Part shown: positions 8,101 to 18,172 of the stretch, one piece after another
Numbering within the stretch: position 1 is the stretch's first letter
How the letters are laid out: every line of letters begins with the position of its first letter
Assembly: GCA_029866215.1 (NCBI GenBank)
Contig: JARWZU010000075.1
Coordinates: 1-64,000 of the forward strand
From: Akkermansiaceae bacterium
GTDB lineage: Bacteria; Verrucomicrobiota; Verrucomicrobiia; Verrucomicrobiales; Akkermansiaceae
Direction: 5' to 3'
Length of the DNA: 64,000 nt
The notes under the pieces: generated by a model
The model's input: only the letters and a program-made list of their open reading frames with translations
What the model was told of the DNA's origin: nothing
Databases searched by the model: none
Made by a program: the position numbers and the translations under genes

Positions 8101-8888
8101 TGAATTCCCTCTACGAATGCACCGTTGCTCATTCGAGGCTGCTGCCTAAGAAGCATTCGTTTATCTATCAGGTGTTCATGTTCTCCGTGGATCTTGACGA
8201 TCTCCCAAACTTGGCAAAACGGATTTTTGGATTTAGCCACAATCGATTCAACTGGTTTTCGATCGATGACCGAGACCACATCGATTTGGAGCAGGAGGGA
8301 GGCATCCGGGGGAACCTGGTCCATTGGCTCGCGGGCGAGGGCTTCGACTGCCCCGCGGAGGCTCGGATTCGGTTAGTGACTTTCCCGAGGGTGCTTGGGT
8401 ATGGATTCAATCCGGTATCCTTTTATTATGTAACCGACAAGACCGGTGAGCCTCTCGCTGCCATTGCAGAAGTGGTGAACACATTTCGAGAAATGAAGCT
8501 CTACTGGGTCGGCAAGGTTGGCCACGATGGACGGTGGCATCGGCGGGTGGCAAAAAACTTTTACGTTTCTCCATTTTCCGACCCAGGCATGGAGTTTGAC
8601 TTCAGACTGGGCAACCCCGCAGCGACTTGGGAGGTGAACATCGACATCTTCGCGAATGGCGAAAAAACGTTACTGAGTTCCATCCGTGGCGATCGGCGCG
8701 CCCTTACAAGTGCAAGGTTGTTGGGGTATTCTTTCAAATATCCGCTGCTTTCGCTGAAAATCATTGCCCTTATCCATTGGCACGCATTCCTTTTATGGCT
8801 GCGCCGAGTGCCCTTCGTGCGGAAGTCAGATCGCACCGAGGTGCAACTTGACGTAATGCGGCCCCATTCCACTCTGAAAAAATCATGA
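8100..8888 (+). CDS. DUF1365 family protein
   Basis: 262 residues from ATG 8100, whose A is also the last base of the upstream stop. It has the family features: an opening SLYECTVAHSRLLPKKHSF, then RVLGYGFNPVSFYYVTD near 115-130 and AEVVNTFREMKLYWV, ending in a basic hydrophobic region (about 215-245). DUF1365 has no established biochemical activity but nearly always pairs with a Cfa methyltransferase and an FAD oxidoreductase, as here. In Rhodobacter a cluster of this kind belongs to the singlet-oxygen (sigma-E/ChrR) regulon, as I recall. I prefer ATG 8100 over an upstream start because conserved sequence begins there. Confidence 0.87.
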   Translation: MNSLYECTVAHSRLLPKKHSFIYQVFMFSVDLDDLPNLAKRIFGFSHNRFNWFSIDDRDHIDLEQEGGIRGNLVHWLAGEGFDCPAEARIRLVTFPRVLGYGFNPVSFYYVTDKTGEPLAAIAEVVNTFREMKLYWVGKVGHDGRWHRRVAKNFYVSPFSDPGMEFDFRLGNPAATWEVNIDIFANGEKTLLSSIRGDRRALTSARLLGYSFKYPLLSLKIIALIHWHAFLLWLRRVPFVRKSDRTEVQLDVMRPHSTLKKS

Positions 8889-10192
8889 CCATTGACTCAC
8901 CGAAAGAGCTGATAGCTGAGCGCGTGCCGACTGAATTCGTCGCCCATGCAGCGGCAGGATTTGCGGAACGGATGGTCATTCGGTTACTGCGGATGATGCC
9001 TGCAGGGGGACTGCGTTTGGAATATGCTGATGGCCGAGTCTGCTACTTTGGAAAGCCTGCTGCACCTGTGACCGCGCGGGTGATTTTGAGGAATGATGAA
9101 GGTTTCTTCAAGCGCTGCGCCTTCTACGGCAACATCGGCATGGGCGAGGCATACACGGACGGGCTTTGGGATACCGATGATATTGCTGCGGTCATTTCTT
9201 GGTTCATCGAAAACATGAATGTGCTTCAAGGTTCGGACACTTCATCTGGCAGCTTGCCCGGAGTTAACTTGCTGAAGATCGTCAATTGGTTTCGCCATCT
9301 TCGCCGTGAGAATACCGTTGAGACCAGCCGTCGCAACATCGCCGAACACTACGACCTCGGAAATGAGTTCTATCAGCTCTGGCTGGATCCAAGCATGACT
9401 TACTCGAGTGCACGGTTCGAGAGTGTGGAGCAGTCACTCGAAGCCGCACAACAAGGGAAATATGATGCGTTGTGCCGCAAACTAAAGTTGAGGCAGAGTG
9501 ATCATGTGTTAGAAATTGGATGCGGCTGGGGTGGGTTCGCAGTGCATGCGGCGAAAACCTACGGCTGCCGTGTGACGGGAGTGACAATTTCTGAAGCGCA
9601 AGCGGCCTACGCCCGCAAGCGAATCGTAGATGCAGGATTGCAAGATCAGATAGAGATTTGCATCCAAGATTACCGTCACATCACTGGCCGTTTCGACAAG
9701 ATCGCCTCGATCGAGATGCTCGAGGCGGTTGGGGATAAGTATCATGAATCGTTCTTCGCCAAGTGCGCCGAGGTTCTGACGCCGAATGGTCTGTTAGGTG
9801 TCCAAATGATCACCGTTCCAGATTGCCGCTATGACAGCTTAACGAAAGGAGTTGATTGGATTCAGCGACACATTTTTCCAGGATCTTTGCTTTTGAGTGT
9901 CGGAAGGATCAACCAGGTCCTGATGAAAACTGGCGATTTATTCATGCACGATCTTGAAGATCTTGGGGCGGATTATGCACGAACGCTTTCGACTTGGTAT
10001 GATCAATTCAATGCAGCCTCTGACCGAGTGCTTTCCCTTGGGTTCGACGTACCTTTCATCCGGACATGGAATTATTACTTGAAATACTGTGAAGCGGGCT
10101 TCGCGACGCGAAATATCTCGGTGGTTCAGGCGATTTACACCCGGCCGAACAATGCTGATTTGCATCACCGATTCGAGGAGGGGCGGGGTTAA
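8885..10192 (+). CDS. cfa: Cyclopropane-fatty-acyl-phospholipid synthase
   Basis: 435 residues. Class I SAM-dependent methyltransferase acting on unsaturated acyl chains of membrane phospholipids. The Cfa signature EHYDLGNEFYQLWLDPSM is at 154-171 and the SAM loop EIGCGWGGF at 210-218. The N-terminal 140 residues form the lipid-binding part typical of the family (MGEAYTDGLWD near 86-96). The length fits true Cfa (about 380-440). It overlaps the DUF1365 gene by ATGA and the DUF2062 gene by TAATG. The product may be a cyclopropane ring or, given the flavoprotein next door, another modified chain such as a methylated or furan-type fatty acid; this is inference. Confidence 0.9.
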   Translation: MTIDSPKELIAERVPTEFVAHAAAGFAERMVIRLLRMMPAGGLRLEYADGRVCYFGKPAAPVTARVILRNDEGFFKRCAFYGNIGMGEAYTDGLWDTDDIAAVISWFIENMNVLQGSDTSSGSLPGVNLLKIVNWFRHLRRENTVETSRRNIAEHYDLGNEFYQLWLDPSMTYSSARFESVEQSLEAAQQGKYDALCRKLKLRQSDHVLEIGCGWGGFAVHAAKTYGCRVTGVTISEAQAAYARKRIVDAGLQDQIEICIQDYRHITGRFDKIASIEMLEAVGDKYHESFFAKCAEVLTPNGLLGVQMITVPDCRYDSLTKGVDWIQRHIFPGSLLLSVGRINQVLMKTGDLFMHDLEDLGADYARTLSTWYDQFNAASDRVLSLGFDVPFIRTWNYYLKYCEAGFATRNISVVQAIYTRPNNADLHHRFEEGRG

Positions 10193-10707
10193 TGCCTATG
10201 GATGAAATGACGATTCACGACCGCTCGACTTGGTGGAGACGTTTGTTTGTCGCCCCCTTGGTGGATCAGCTCACGCGGGGAATTTCGCCCCGCCAGATTT
10301 CTTGGGCAATTGCTGTTGGCGCGGTCCTTGGGGTTTTCCCTGTGATGGGAACGACGACCGTGCTTTGCCTGTTCGTGGGCTGGATTTTTCACTTGAACCA
10401 GCCGTTGCTTCAGATGTCTAAGGTGTTGGTCTATCCGGTTCACCTCTCGATGATCCTCGTTTTTATCCATGTGGGCGATCGCCTTTATGGGGTCGCCCCC
10501 ATTTCATATTCGCTGCGGGAGCTGTTAAATCGGTTTTGGATCGATCCATTGCAATTCGGCATCGATTTTGGGGTCCGTGCTTTGCATGGTGTCAGTGCAT
10601 GGATTTTAATCGCACCATTCGCGGTACTCATCATTCAATGGATCACTTTGCCAATTTTGAATCGGTTTTCTCTGGTGATTAGCAAGAGCAAGGAGGCAGC
10701 AAATTGA
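10192..10707 (+). CDS. DUF2062 membrane protein
   Basis: 171 residues. The recognisable DUF2062 core SWAIAVGAVLGVFPVMGTTT is at about 38-57, followed by a hydrophobic helix and SKVLVYPVHLSMILVFIHVG near 85-105. A further membrane segment lies at about 130-160. DUF2062 proteins are small inner-membrane proteins of unknown function, often associated with lipid or polysaccharide genes. Its start codon overlaps the cfa stop (TAATG) and its end overlaps the next gene by four bases, so it is part of the same transcript. Confidence 0.8.
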   Translation: MPMDEMTIHDRSTWWRRLFVAPLVDQLTRGISPRQISWAIAVGAVLGVFPVMGTTTVLCLFVGWIFHLNQPLLQMSKVLVYPVHLSMILVFIHVGDRLYGVAPISYSLRELLNRFWIDPLQFGIDFGVRALHGVSAWILIAPFAVLIIQWITLPILNRFSLVISKSKEAAN

Positions 10708-11531
10708 ATGAGTGGGTGTCATTCTTGTTGGGTAGTGGTGCGATGATGGGAGTTTTTGCGCTCGCTTGGGCGTTTGCACATCGCGTGAACAACTTCTCCT
10801 GTGTCGATGCCATTTGGGCGTTTGGCGTGGGCATGCTTGGTTTGTTTTGGCTTGGCTTCGGTGATGGATTCGGGGTGAAGCAGATTGGGGCAGGGGTGAT
10901 CCTTGGGTTTTGGAGTTTCAGGCTTGGCTGGCATCTGCAGCGGCGGATCCGAAGGATTCACCCAGAGGAGGATGCGCGCTATGTTGCCCTTCGTGAAATT
11001 TGGTCAGGGCGTGAGGCTTCGGCGTTTTTCTGGTTCTTTGAAGCACAGGCGGTTTCAGTGATCTTGTTGGCCTTGCCCTTTTGGTGCATCGCCGTGGATC
11101 AAGATCGTTCATGGAGTGGTTGGGAGTCCATTGGTTTATCCGTTGCCTTGTTAGGGGTTGTTGGCGAGGGAATCGCTGATTGGCAAATGTCTCGATTCAA
11201 GGCGCGTGGTGTTGGATCGAGTGCGGTTTGTTCGGAGGGGTTATGGCGTTACTCGCGTCATCCTAACTATTTTTTTGAGGCAGTGATCTGGGTTGGTTTT
11301 TATACTTATGCATGCGGCTCCGAGTGGGGGTGGACAACTTTGCATGCTCCGGTCATGATTATTTTTCTTCTTCTTAAAGTGACAGGTATTCCTCCGACTG
11401 AGGTGGCTGCCGTTCGTCGGAAGGGGCAGGCCTACCGAGTCTATCAACAAACCACGAGTGCATTCATTCCGTGGCCACCCAAGCAACTCATTTCCTCTAA
11501 CATTGTAGCAAACGAACATGATCCATATTAA
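10704..11531 (+). CDS. DUF1295 membrane protein (steroid 5-alpha-reductase-like)
   Basis: 275 residues with six or more hydrophobic segments. The C-terminal signature [20 protein letters not shown], near 174-193, is characteristic of the DUF1295/steroid-reductase/isoprenylcysteine-methyltransferase superfamily; the closing block is [21 protein letters not shown]. Relatives reduce double bonds or methylate hydrophobic substrates using cofactors bound at the cytoplasmic face. In this operon a reductase acting on a modified acyl chain is an attractive guess, not shown. It overlaps the preceding gene by ATGA and the following methyltransferase by 14 bases. Confidence 0.82.
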   Translation: MNEWVSFLLGSGAMMGVFALAWAFAHRVNNFSCVDAIWAFGVGMLGLFWLGFGDGFGVKQIGAGVILGFWSFRLGWHLQRRIRRIHPEEDARYVALREIWSGREASAFFWFFEAQAVSVILLALPFWCIAVDQDRSWSGWESIGLSVALLGVVGEGIADWQMSRFKARGVGSSAVCSEGLWRYSRHPNYFFEAVIWVGFYTYACGSEWGWTTLHAPVMIIFLLLKVTGIPPTEVAAVRRKGQAYRVYQQTTSAFIPWPPKQLISSNIVANEHDPY

Positions 11532-12558
11532 CGATATCATCGCGAAAGACATCATTCCGGACGCCTTGCTCCGGATCGGAATCCGCAGTAGACTTGCCAG
11601 CACGCTCGTGCCTTTCGAAAAGCTGCAGTGTGAGCAACGCCAAGCATTGGTAATGAAACATGTGGCTGAGTTGCTTGATAGCCCGATCGCCATTGCTACG
11701 GATGAGGCGAACGAACAGCACTATGAATTGCCGACGCGGTTTTTTGAACGCGTGTTAGGTAAACACCTGAAGTATAGCTCGGGCTACTGGGATGACGGCA
11801 TTACCAATATCGACGAGTCGGAGGCTCGGATGCTTGGGATCAGTTGCGAGCGGGCGCAATTGCAAGATGGGCAGCGGATCCTCGAACTCGGATGTGGATG
11901 GGGGTCGCTCACCCTGTGGATGGCGGCCCACTATCCAAATTCCAAAATCACCGCAGTTTCCAATTCGCGGACGCAGAAGATCCACATCGAAGCCCAACTG
12001 GCTGCTCGTGGCTTGAACAATGTCGAGGTTCGTACGGCCAACATGATTCACTACGCGGGTGAGGGTGAAGCGGTTTTTGACCGAGTGGTTTCAGTGGAGA
12101 TGTTCGAGCATATGAAAAATTATCAGATGCTGCTTGAGCGAATTTCAACATGGCTGAAGCCTGGTGGGGCTTTATTCGTGCATATTTTCACTCATCGGGA
12201 ATACGCGTACCACTACGAAGCGGAGAATGAGGACGACTGGATGGCGCGCTACTTTTTCACGGGAGGTCAAATGCCCTCCGATGACTTGTTGCTCTACTTT
12301 CAGGACCACCTGAAGATCGAAGGGCACTGGCATGTCAATGGTGCACACTACCAAAAGACATCAGAGGCGTGGCTAGCACGCATGGATGCCGCACGTGACG
12401 AGCTTTTGCCATTGATCGGAGAGACCTATGGTGCTGACCAGCAAACGCGTTGGTGGGCCTACTGGCGGATTTTCTTCATGGCGTGTGCAGAACTGTGGGG
12501 CTACCGGAATGGCGAAGAATGGATTGTGTCCCACTACCGATTTCGTAAACCCATTTGA
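11518..12558 (+). CDS. Second Cfa-like SAM-dependent methyltransferase
   Basis: 346 residues of the cyclopropane-synthase/coclaurine-N-methyltransferase-like group. The SAM loop ELGCGWGS is at 123-130, preceded by [17 protein letters not shown] at 65-81, the counterpart of the Cfa EHYDLGN motif. The N-terminal lipid-binding domain of true Cfa is replaced by a shorter helical segment. It ends the eight-gene lipid operon, overlapping the DUF1295 gene by 14 bases and facing rpoN across a 26-bp convergent gap. The substrate may be the same acyl chain or a small molecule; the pairing with DUF1295 is recurrent in my memory of such clusters. Confidence 0.85.
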   Translation: MIHINDIIAKDIIPDALLRIGIRSRLASTLVPFEKLQCEQRQALVMKHVAELLDSPIAIATDEANEQHYELPTRFFERVLGKHLKYSSGYWDDGITNIDESEARMLGISCERAQLQDGQRILELGCGWGSLTLWMAAHYPNSKITAVSNSRTQKIHIEAQLAARGLNNVEVRTANMIHYAGEGEAVFDRVVSVEMFEHMKNYQMLLERISTWLKPGGALFVHIFTHREYAYHYEAENEDDWMARYFFTGGQMPSDDLLLYFQDHLKIEGHWHVNGAHYQKTSEAWLARMDAARDELLPLIGETYGADQQTRWWAYWRIFFMACAELWGYRNGEEWIVSHYRFRKPI

Positions 12559-12584
12559 GCGGTCATAGTATCTACTAGAAAGTA

Positions 12585-13982
12585 TTAGAATGTCTTGCGT
12601 AAATGCGATGGCAGAATATTTAGCTGTTCACGATATTTCGCGACGGTTCGGCGGGCAACTTTGATGCCCTGTTTGTCGAGAGCCTTCATGATGACCTCAT
12701 CGGATAAGGGTTTTTCGGGATTTTCCGAACTGACAAGTTGTTGAATGGCTTCGCGGACGCCTGCGTTTGATATCTCAGCGCCATCGCTGGTTTGGTAACC
12801 AGTGGCAAAGAATGCGCGCATTTCCATTAGGCCGTGGGGGGTCAATACGTACTTGCCAGCGACTGCCCGCGAGATGGTCGTTGCGTGCAGGCTGAGTTCG
12901 TCCGCAATGTCACTCATCGTCAGGGGGCAAAGGTGGCGATGGCCCTTTTTGAGGAACAATGGTTGGTGCTCGATGAGCTTGTGAGCGATGGCAAGGATGG
13001 TTTCTTGGCGGAGGGAAATCGCATGGATGAGACTCCGTCCGTCGCGGATTTGGTCGCGTAAAAACTGCCTGGCCTTGCTGTCGGTGCCGTTTTTCCCGAT
13101 CATGTCCTTGTAGAAATCATTAATGCGCAGCGTCGGCAAGTGCTCTCCAGTAAGGCGCGCGCTCCAATTCAAGTCCTCATCGCGCTCGATAATCGCATCT
13201 GGCAGTACGTATGGATTTCCTGTTGGATCAAACTCACCGCCTGGATTTGGCGTCAAGCGTCCGATCCGTGATGCAGCTTCGGCGATGCGTTCGACGGTGG
13301 TTCCTAATATGCGAGCGATCTGGGGGTGGCGCTTGCGGGCAAGGTCCCCCAAGTGGTCCCTGACAATCTTGTACTCGATCGTTTCCTCGCCGTCCGATCG
13401 CGCCAACTGAAGTAAGAGCGATTCTTGGATTCCAGAGGCACCGATGCCAGCAGGTTCGAAGGATTGGACAAGGGACAGTGCTGCTTGCAGATCTTTTGGT
13501 CTCAGAGCCAACTGGACGCCGAGCGTTTTGAGGGGCTGGTCAAGAAACCCACGCTCATCGAGATTGCCCAAGATCGCTCTGGCGGCCTCGCGAACGTTTG
13601 GATCCACCATCGAAAGGTCGAGTTGATGCTGGAGGTGTTGCTGAAGTGTCTCGGGTGCAACGATCGAATCATAAACGCGCTGGCGCCTTTCTTCATCATC
13701 TTGAGTCCATGGGGATGATTTCCCCTCAAGGATCGATCGCTCGCGCCAATCGTCATCCGTCGTGTTTAGATACTCCAGCGAATCCAAGTCTTCAGCATCT
13801 ACCTCATCATCGAGTGACTGGATTTCTGTTAGATCTTCCAGCACTGGGTTGGTCTCGAGCGCCTGGCGCACCAATTGAGAAAGCTCCAAGGTCCCTGCTT
13901 GGAGAATCTCCAAGCTCTTACGCATTTGTGGTGCGAGCGTTTGCTGCTGGGAGAGCGACTGGTAGAGGAATGTGTCTGGCAT
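12585..13982 (-). CDS. rpoN: RNA polymerase sigma-54 factor
   Basis: 465 residues from ATG 13982. Region I is the glutamine-rich activator-contact segment QSLSQQQTLAPQMRKSLEIL at the N-terminus, followed by an acidic region II. Region III contains the core-binding and DNA-binding parts and the RpoN box ARRTVAKYRE at about 443-452. This sigma factor recognises -24/-12 promoters and needs an AAA+ activator, none of which lies in the window. A TTG start at 14021 would add 13 unconserved residues; I prefer the ATG, which places the glutamine-rich region at the normal position. It converges on the lipid operon and is unlikely to be transcribed with purL, from which it is separated by about 190 bp. 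Confidence 0.93.
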   Translation of the reverse strand: MPDTFLYQSLSQQQTLAPQMRKSLEILQAGTLELSQLVRQALETNPVLEDLTEIQSLDDEVDAEDLDSLEYLNTTDDDWRERSILEGKSSPWTQDDEERRQRVYDSIVAPETLQQHLQHQLDLSMVDPNVREAARAILGNLDERGFLDQPLKTLGVQLALRPKDLQAALSLVQSFEPAGIGASGIQESLLLQLARSDGEETIEYKIVRDHLGDLARKRHPQIARILGTTVERIAEAASRIGRLTPNPGGEFDPTGNPYVLPDAIIERDEDLNWSARLTGEHLPTLRINDFYKDMIGKNGTDSKARQFLRDQIRDGRSLIHAISLRQETILAIAHKLIEHQPLFLKKGHRHLCPLTMSDIADELSLHATTISRAVAGKYVLTPHGLMEMRAFFATGYQTSDGAEISNAGVREAIQQLVSSENPEKPLSDEVIMKALDKQGIKVARRTVAKYREQLNILPSHLRKTF

Positions 13983-14172
13983 AGCCGGCACTTGGGTGCG
14001 GAGCCACGATAATTTACCCAACGGAGCTAGTGAAGCAAAAAACGTGCCATTCTGAAAACTTAAATCAGAACAAGCCTTTATGCCAGCACGCAGCGGCTAT
14101 ATTTGACAGCGATTTACCGAAAGCACTGTGGCAAAGCTCGGAGCGTGGGCCTAAATAAACAATAGGTGAACC

Positions 14173-17100
14173 TTAGCGGAAGTAGGTGACCCCAGCGGTG
14201 AAGAGGGGTTGAATTTTGTTACCGGGAATGTTCGTCGCCACGCGAGAACCTGCGCGTTCGGAATGAGCCATTTTTCCGAAAACACGTCCGCAGGGGCTGG
14301 TAATGCCCTCGATGGCGGCGAGTGAGCCGTTCGGGTTGACCGTGATGTCCATGGCGGATTGACCGTCTGCATCGCAGTATTGCGTGGCGATTTGACCTTT
14401 GCTCGCGAGTTCAGTGATGAGGGTGGGGGATGCGTAGAACTTCCCTTCGCCATGCGAAACGGGAATGCGGTGGATGTCACCGACCGTGCTTTCGGCAAGC
14501 CACGGGGAGAGATTGCTGATCACACGGGTGCGAGCGTAGCAGGAAATGTGGCGGCCGATCTGGTTATGGACGAGAGTTGGGGCATCCGCGCTGGCATCCC
14601 GAATTTCCCCGTAAGGCACGAGGCCCGTTTTCACGAGGGCTTGAAAGCCGTTGCAGATGCCGAGGATGAGCCCGTCGCGATTTTGAATTAGATCCATGAT
14701 GGCATCTGCGATGCGAGGGCTGCGAATGATGGTTGCGATGAACTTGGCCGAGCCATCGGGTTCGTCGCCGGCGCTGAAGCCACCCGGAAACATCAGAATC
14801 TGCGACTCACGGATTCGGTCAGCGAGAGCAAGGAGAGATTCCTCGATGTCGCTGGCGGATCGATTACGGAACACAAGAATCTCTGCATCCGCGCCTGCTT
14901 CTCCGAAGGCCTTGGCAGAATCATACTCGCTGTTCGTTCCGGGGAAACTGGGGATGACGACCTTCGGCACGGTACCCATCGATTTACGCCGGAGGGTTTT
15001 GCTCGAATGAAACATGGGAAATGCCTGAGCTGCACCCGCTGGTTCACCATGCATCGGCCTCGTGGGATACACCGCCTCAAGTGGCTCGGTCCAAACCGAT
15101 TGTAGTTCTGTTAAGTCGTAGGATTGGCCGTTGATCGCAAATGAAGCGGAGTCGGTCGTTTGCCCGATTTCAAACGCACCGAGTGTGTCAGGGAGTGTCA
15201 CGCTGTGCTCGATGATGAAGGCAAAATAGCGTTCATGGTTCACATCGAGCGCGGTCGTGATTTCTGCGCCGATATGATTTCCAAAGCTCATTTTCGCGAT
15301 CGCTGCCGCTATCCCTGCTTGTCCGATGTGATGAAGTGCGAGGATTTTCCGATCGGAATTTAGATCATGGAGAATGGCCGCGATTTTCCGGAGTTGATCG
15401 AAATCTGGCAAATGATTCACGTCGCGTGAAATTTCTACTAGAGAGATTTTGGATGCCGTTTGTTTAAATTCCGGGGACAGCGCGAGGCTCGCATTTCCGG
15501 GCGCGAGGGCGAAGGAGACCAAGGTGGGAGGTACATCGAGATCGTTGAATGAGCCGGACATCGAGTCCTTGCCACCGATGGCCGCGAGGCGGAGTGAATG
15601 TTGTGCTTGGTAGGCGCCGAGGAGTGCAGAAAGTGGCAGCCCCCAACGCGATGGATCATTACCAAGTTTTGGAAAATATTCCTGAAGCGTGAGGCGAATG
15701 TCCGAGAGTTTTGCACCTGCAGCTACTGCTTTGCACACCGACTCGGTCACTGCGTACAGCGCGCCATGGAACGGTGACCATGAAGAAATCTCCGGATTGA
15801 AGCCCCAGCTCATGTAGGTGCAAGCATCGGTGTTGCCTTCTAACAGAGGGATTTTTGCGACCATCGCGTCGGGTGGAGTGAGCTGCCGATCTCCGCCAAA
15901 AGGCCAGAGCACGGTACCAGCACCCACCGAACCGTCGAACATTTCGCCAAGGCCTTTTTGGGAACACACATTGAGTGAGGCGAGGGTTTGATGGAGCCGT
16001 GAGGCCTCATTTGAAATGGGTCGACGATCCGCTTCCTTCGGTGCCAATGGAGTGGTGCCAGATGGTGACGCCACATGGATTGCTGTCGATTGTTGGACAC
16101 CGTTGGTATCGAGGAAGGCGCGGGAGAGATTGACGATGGTTTTTCCGCGCCATGTCATTATGAGCCGGCCGGTATCGGTCACGTTTGCGACGTGATTGCA
16201 CTCGAGGTTTTCGCGCGCGGATTCCGCGATGAAGTAAGCGATCTCTGAGTGATCGACACAGATGGCCATGCGCTCTTGGGACTCTGAAATCGCGAGTTCC
16301 GTGCCGTCTAGGCCGTCGTATTTCTTTGATACCGCATCGAGGTTGATCTCAAGCGATGGGGCGATTTCACCGATGGCCACCGAAATCCCGCCAGCTCCGA
16401 AATCATTGCAGATCTTGATTTTACGAGTCAGCTCAGGATTGCGGAAGAGCCGCTGGATCTTGCGTTCCGTCGGCGCGTCGCCTTTTTGGACCTCTGCCGA
16501 ATTTTCGAGTGCGGTGTCGGTGTGTTCCTTTGAGGAACCAGTGGCCCCCCCCACGCCATCGCGACCGGTGCGTCCGCCGATGAGAAGAATCACATCACCC
16601 GGCGAAGGGCTACCACGGAAAACCTGCGCGCGCGGTGCTGCGGCGACCACCGCACCAATTTCCAAGCGCTTCGCGACGTAGCCTGGGTGGTAGACCTCCG
16701 CAACTTGTCCCGTGGCGAGCCCAATCTGGTTGCCATACGACGAATAGCCGCGAGCGGCCACTTGGCAGATTTTTTTCTGAGGCAACTTTCCGGGAAGCGT
16801 CTCGGCAAATGCGGTCCGGGGATCGGCAGCTCCGGTGACCCGCATCGCCTGATAGACATAGGATCGGCCTGAAAGGGGATCGCGGATGCACCCGCCCAAG
16901 CACGTTGCGGCACCGCCGAATGGTTCGATTTCGGTGGGGTGGTTGTGCGTTTCGTTTTTAAACATTACCAACCATTCCTCCTCAGGGGCGCCATCGACCG
17001 AGACAGGCACGACGATCGACGCTGCATTGACTTCCTCGGAGACTTCAAGGTTGTCGAGCTCACCGGATTTTTTCAACTCACGCATGCCGATGAGGGCGAT

Positions 17101-17895
17101 ATCCATGAGGGTGATCGGCTTGTCCTCACGGCCAAGATCTTTGCGGGTTTGCTGATAGATTTCCCATGCGCGTTGCACCGATTCTGTTCCATCGCTGAAG
17201 GTGACGGCGTCGATCTTTGTCAGAAATGTCGTGTGTCTGCAATGGTCAGACCAGTAGGTGTCTAACATCCGTAACTCGGTGATGCTTGGGTCACGCTGTT
17301 CCTCGTTCCGGAAATAGGTTTGGCAAAACGCGACATCTTCAGCCGACATCGCAAGGCCGAGCGTCTTGCGAATCGACGAAGGCTCTTGGCTGGCGAAGTC
17401 CTTGAGAGTGGCCACGTCTTCGGGTGCCGATGGCGCGCTGCGTTCGATAAACTTTGAGACGGGCACCTCGTGCGAATCCACCGCATTGATCACAAACGCT
17501 TTGATGCTTCGAATTTCTTCTGGGGTGAGACCGCCTTGAAGAACGATGATTTTTGCGGATGTGATCAGTGGGCGTTCCTTGCCAGTGAGGATCTGGACGC
17601 ATTGGGCGGCCGAGTCGGCACGTTGATCAAATTGGCCGGGTAGAAACTCGACTCCGAAGGCGATTTCATGATCCTCAAGCGCAAGGGTGGGGGAAATAGC
17701 ATCCACCTGGGGCTCCGAGAGGATCAGGCGGGTGGCGGATTCAAACTCGACGTCCGTAAGACCTTGGCAATCGTAGCGTTGCAAAATGCGGACCCCCGAA
17801 AGAGCGGGAATCACCAGAGAGGCTTGAAGTTCCTGGAAGAGGTGTGCGGCGTCGGCTTGGTGGCCGGGCTTTTTTTCGACAAAAATGCGATTCAT
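14173..17895 (-). CDS. purL: Phosphoribosylformylglycinamidine synthase, single-chain
   Basis: 1240 residues. It converts FGAR, ATP and glutamine to FGAM in purine synthesis. Domains in order are a PurS-like N-terminal part, two ATP-binding AIR-synthase-type halves (SDHCRHTTFL near 230, HNHPTEIEPFGGAA near 330, and GRDGVGGATGSSKEHT), and a C-terminal glutaminase with nucleophile Cys in LILGICNGFQALVKTG and the terminal AHSER histidine/glutamate block. The one-chain form at this length matches the large bacterial and eukaryotic type rather than the PurS/PurQ/PurL three-protein form. The first ATG (MNRIFVEKKPG) is followed at once by conserved sequence. No other purine genes are near. Confidence 0.95.
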   Translation of the reverse strand: MNRIFVEKKPGHQADAAHLFQELQASLVIPALSGVRILQRYDCQGLTDVEFESATRLILSEPQVDAISPTLALEDHEIAFGVEFLPGQFDQRADSAAQCVQILTGKERPLITSAKIIVLQGGLTPEEIRSIKAFVINAVDSHEVPVSKFIERSAPSAPEDVATLKDFASQEPSSIRKTLGLAMSAEDVAFCQTYFRNEEQRDPSITELRMLDTYWSDHCRHTTFLTKIDAVTFSDGTESVQRAWEIYQQTRKDLGREDKPITLMDIALIGMRELKKSGELDNLEVSEEVNAASIVVPVSVDGAPEEEWLVMFKNETHNHPTEIEPFGGAATCLGGCIRDPLSGRSYVYQAMRVTGAADPRTAFAETLPGKLPQKKICQVAARGYSSYGNQIGLATGQVAEVYHPGYVAKRLEIGAVVAAAPRAQVFRGSPSPGDVILLIGGRTGRDGVGGATGSSKEHTDTALENSAEVQKGDAPTERKIQRLFRNPELTRKIKICNDFGAGGISVAIGEIAPSLEINLDAVSKKYDGLDGTELAISESQERMAICVDHSEIAYFIAESARENLECNHVANVTDTGRLIMTWRGKTIVNLSRAFLDTNGVQQSTAIHVASPSGTTPLAPKEADRRPISNEASRLHQTLASLNVCSQKGLGEMFDGSVGAGTVLWPFGGDRQLTPPDAMVAKIPLLEGNTDACTYMSWGFNPEISSWSPFHGALYAVTESVCKAVAAGAKLSDIRLTLQEYFPKLGNDPSRWGLPLSALLGAYQAQHSLRLAAIGGKDSMSGSFNDLDVPPTLVSFALAPGNASLALSPEFKQTASKISLVEISRDVNHLPDFDQLRKIAAILHDLNSDRKILALHHIGQAGIAAAIAKMSFGNHIGAEITTALDVNHERYFAFIIEHSVTLPDTLGAFEIGQTTDSASFAINGQSYDLTELQSVWTEPLEAVYPTRPMHGEPAGAAQAFPMFHSSKTLRRKSMGTVPKVVIPSFPGTNSEYDSAKAFGEAGADAEILVFRNRSASDIEESLLALADRIRESQILMFPGGFSAGDEPDGSAKFIATIIRSPRIADAIMDLIQNRDGLILGICNGFQALVKTGLVPYGEIRDASADAPTLVHNQIGRHISCYARTRVISNLSPWLAESTVGDIHRIPVSHGEGKFYASPTLITELASKGQIATQYCDADGQSAMDITVNPNGSLAAIEGITSPCGRVFGKMAHSERAGSRVATNIPGNKIQPLFTAGVTYFR

Positions 17896-18172
17896 GAGAG
17901 AGGCGAGCGACAGAACTTTGGAAAGCGCTAGATGCTAAGATGTCAGGCAGTAAGCGCAAGCCTTTCAAGTGTCCGACGGGCGTTGGGGCGAGGGAATTGC
18001 ACGATTTAATGTGCAATGGCGGTGGTGGGGCTGACTCACCTGCTGCGTGCATTATTAATGTATTGAGGGCCGATGCGGATACTTGGAGGTTCAATTGTTC
18101 TATTTTCTCAAGATGATCGGAAGTCCACGCGGATAAGCAGCAAGATATCGTGGGAGAGGGTGGTTTCGATGA

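Noticed and set aside
14359-15010. Plus-strand frames inside purL
   Set aside because: They are shadows of a highly conserved enzyme on the other strand.
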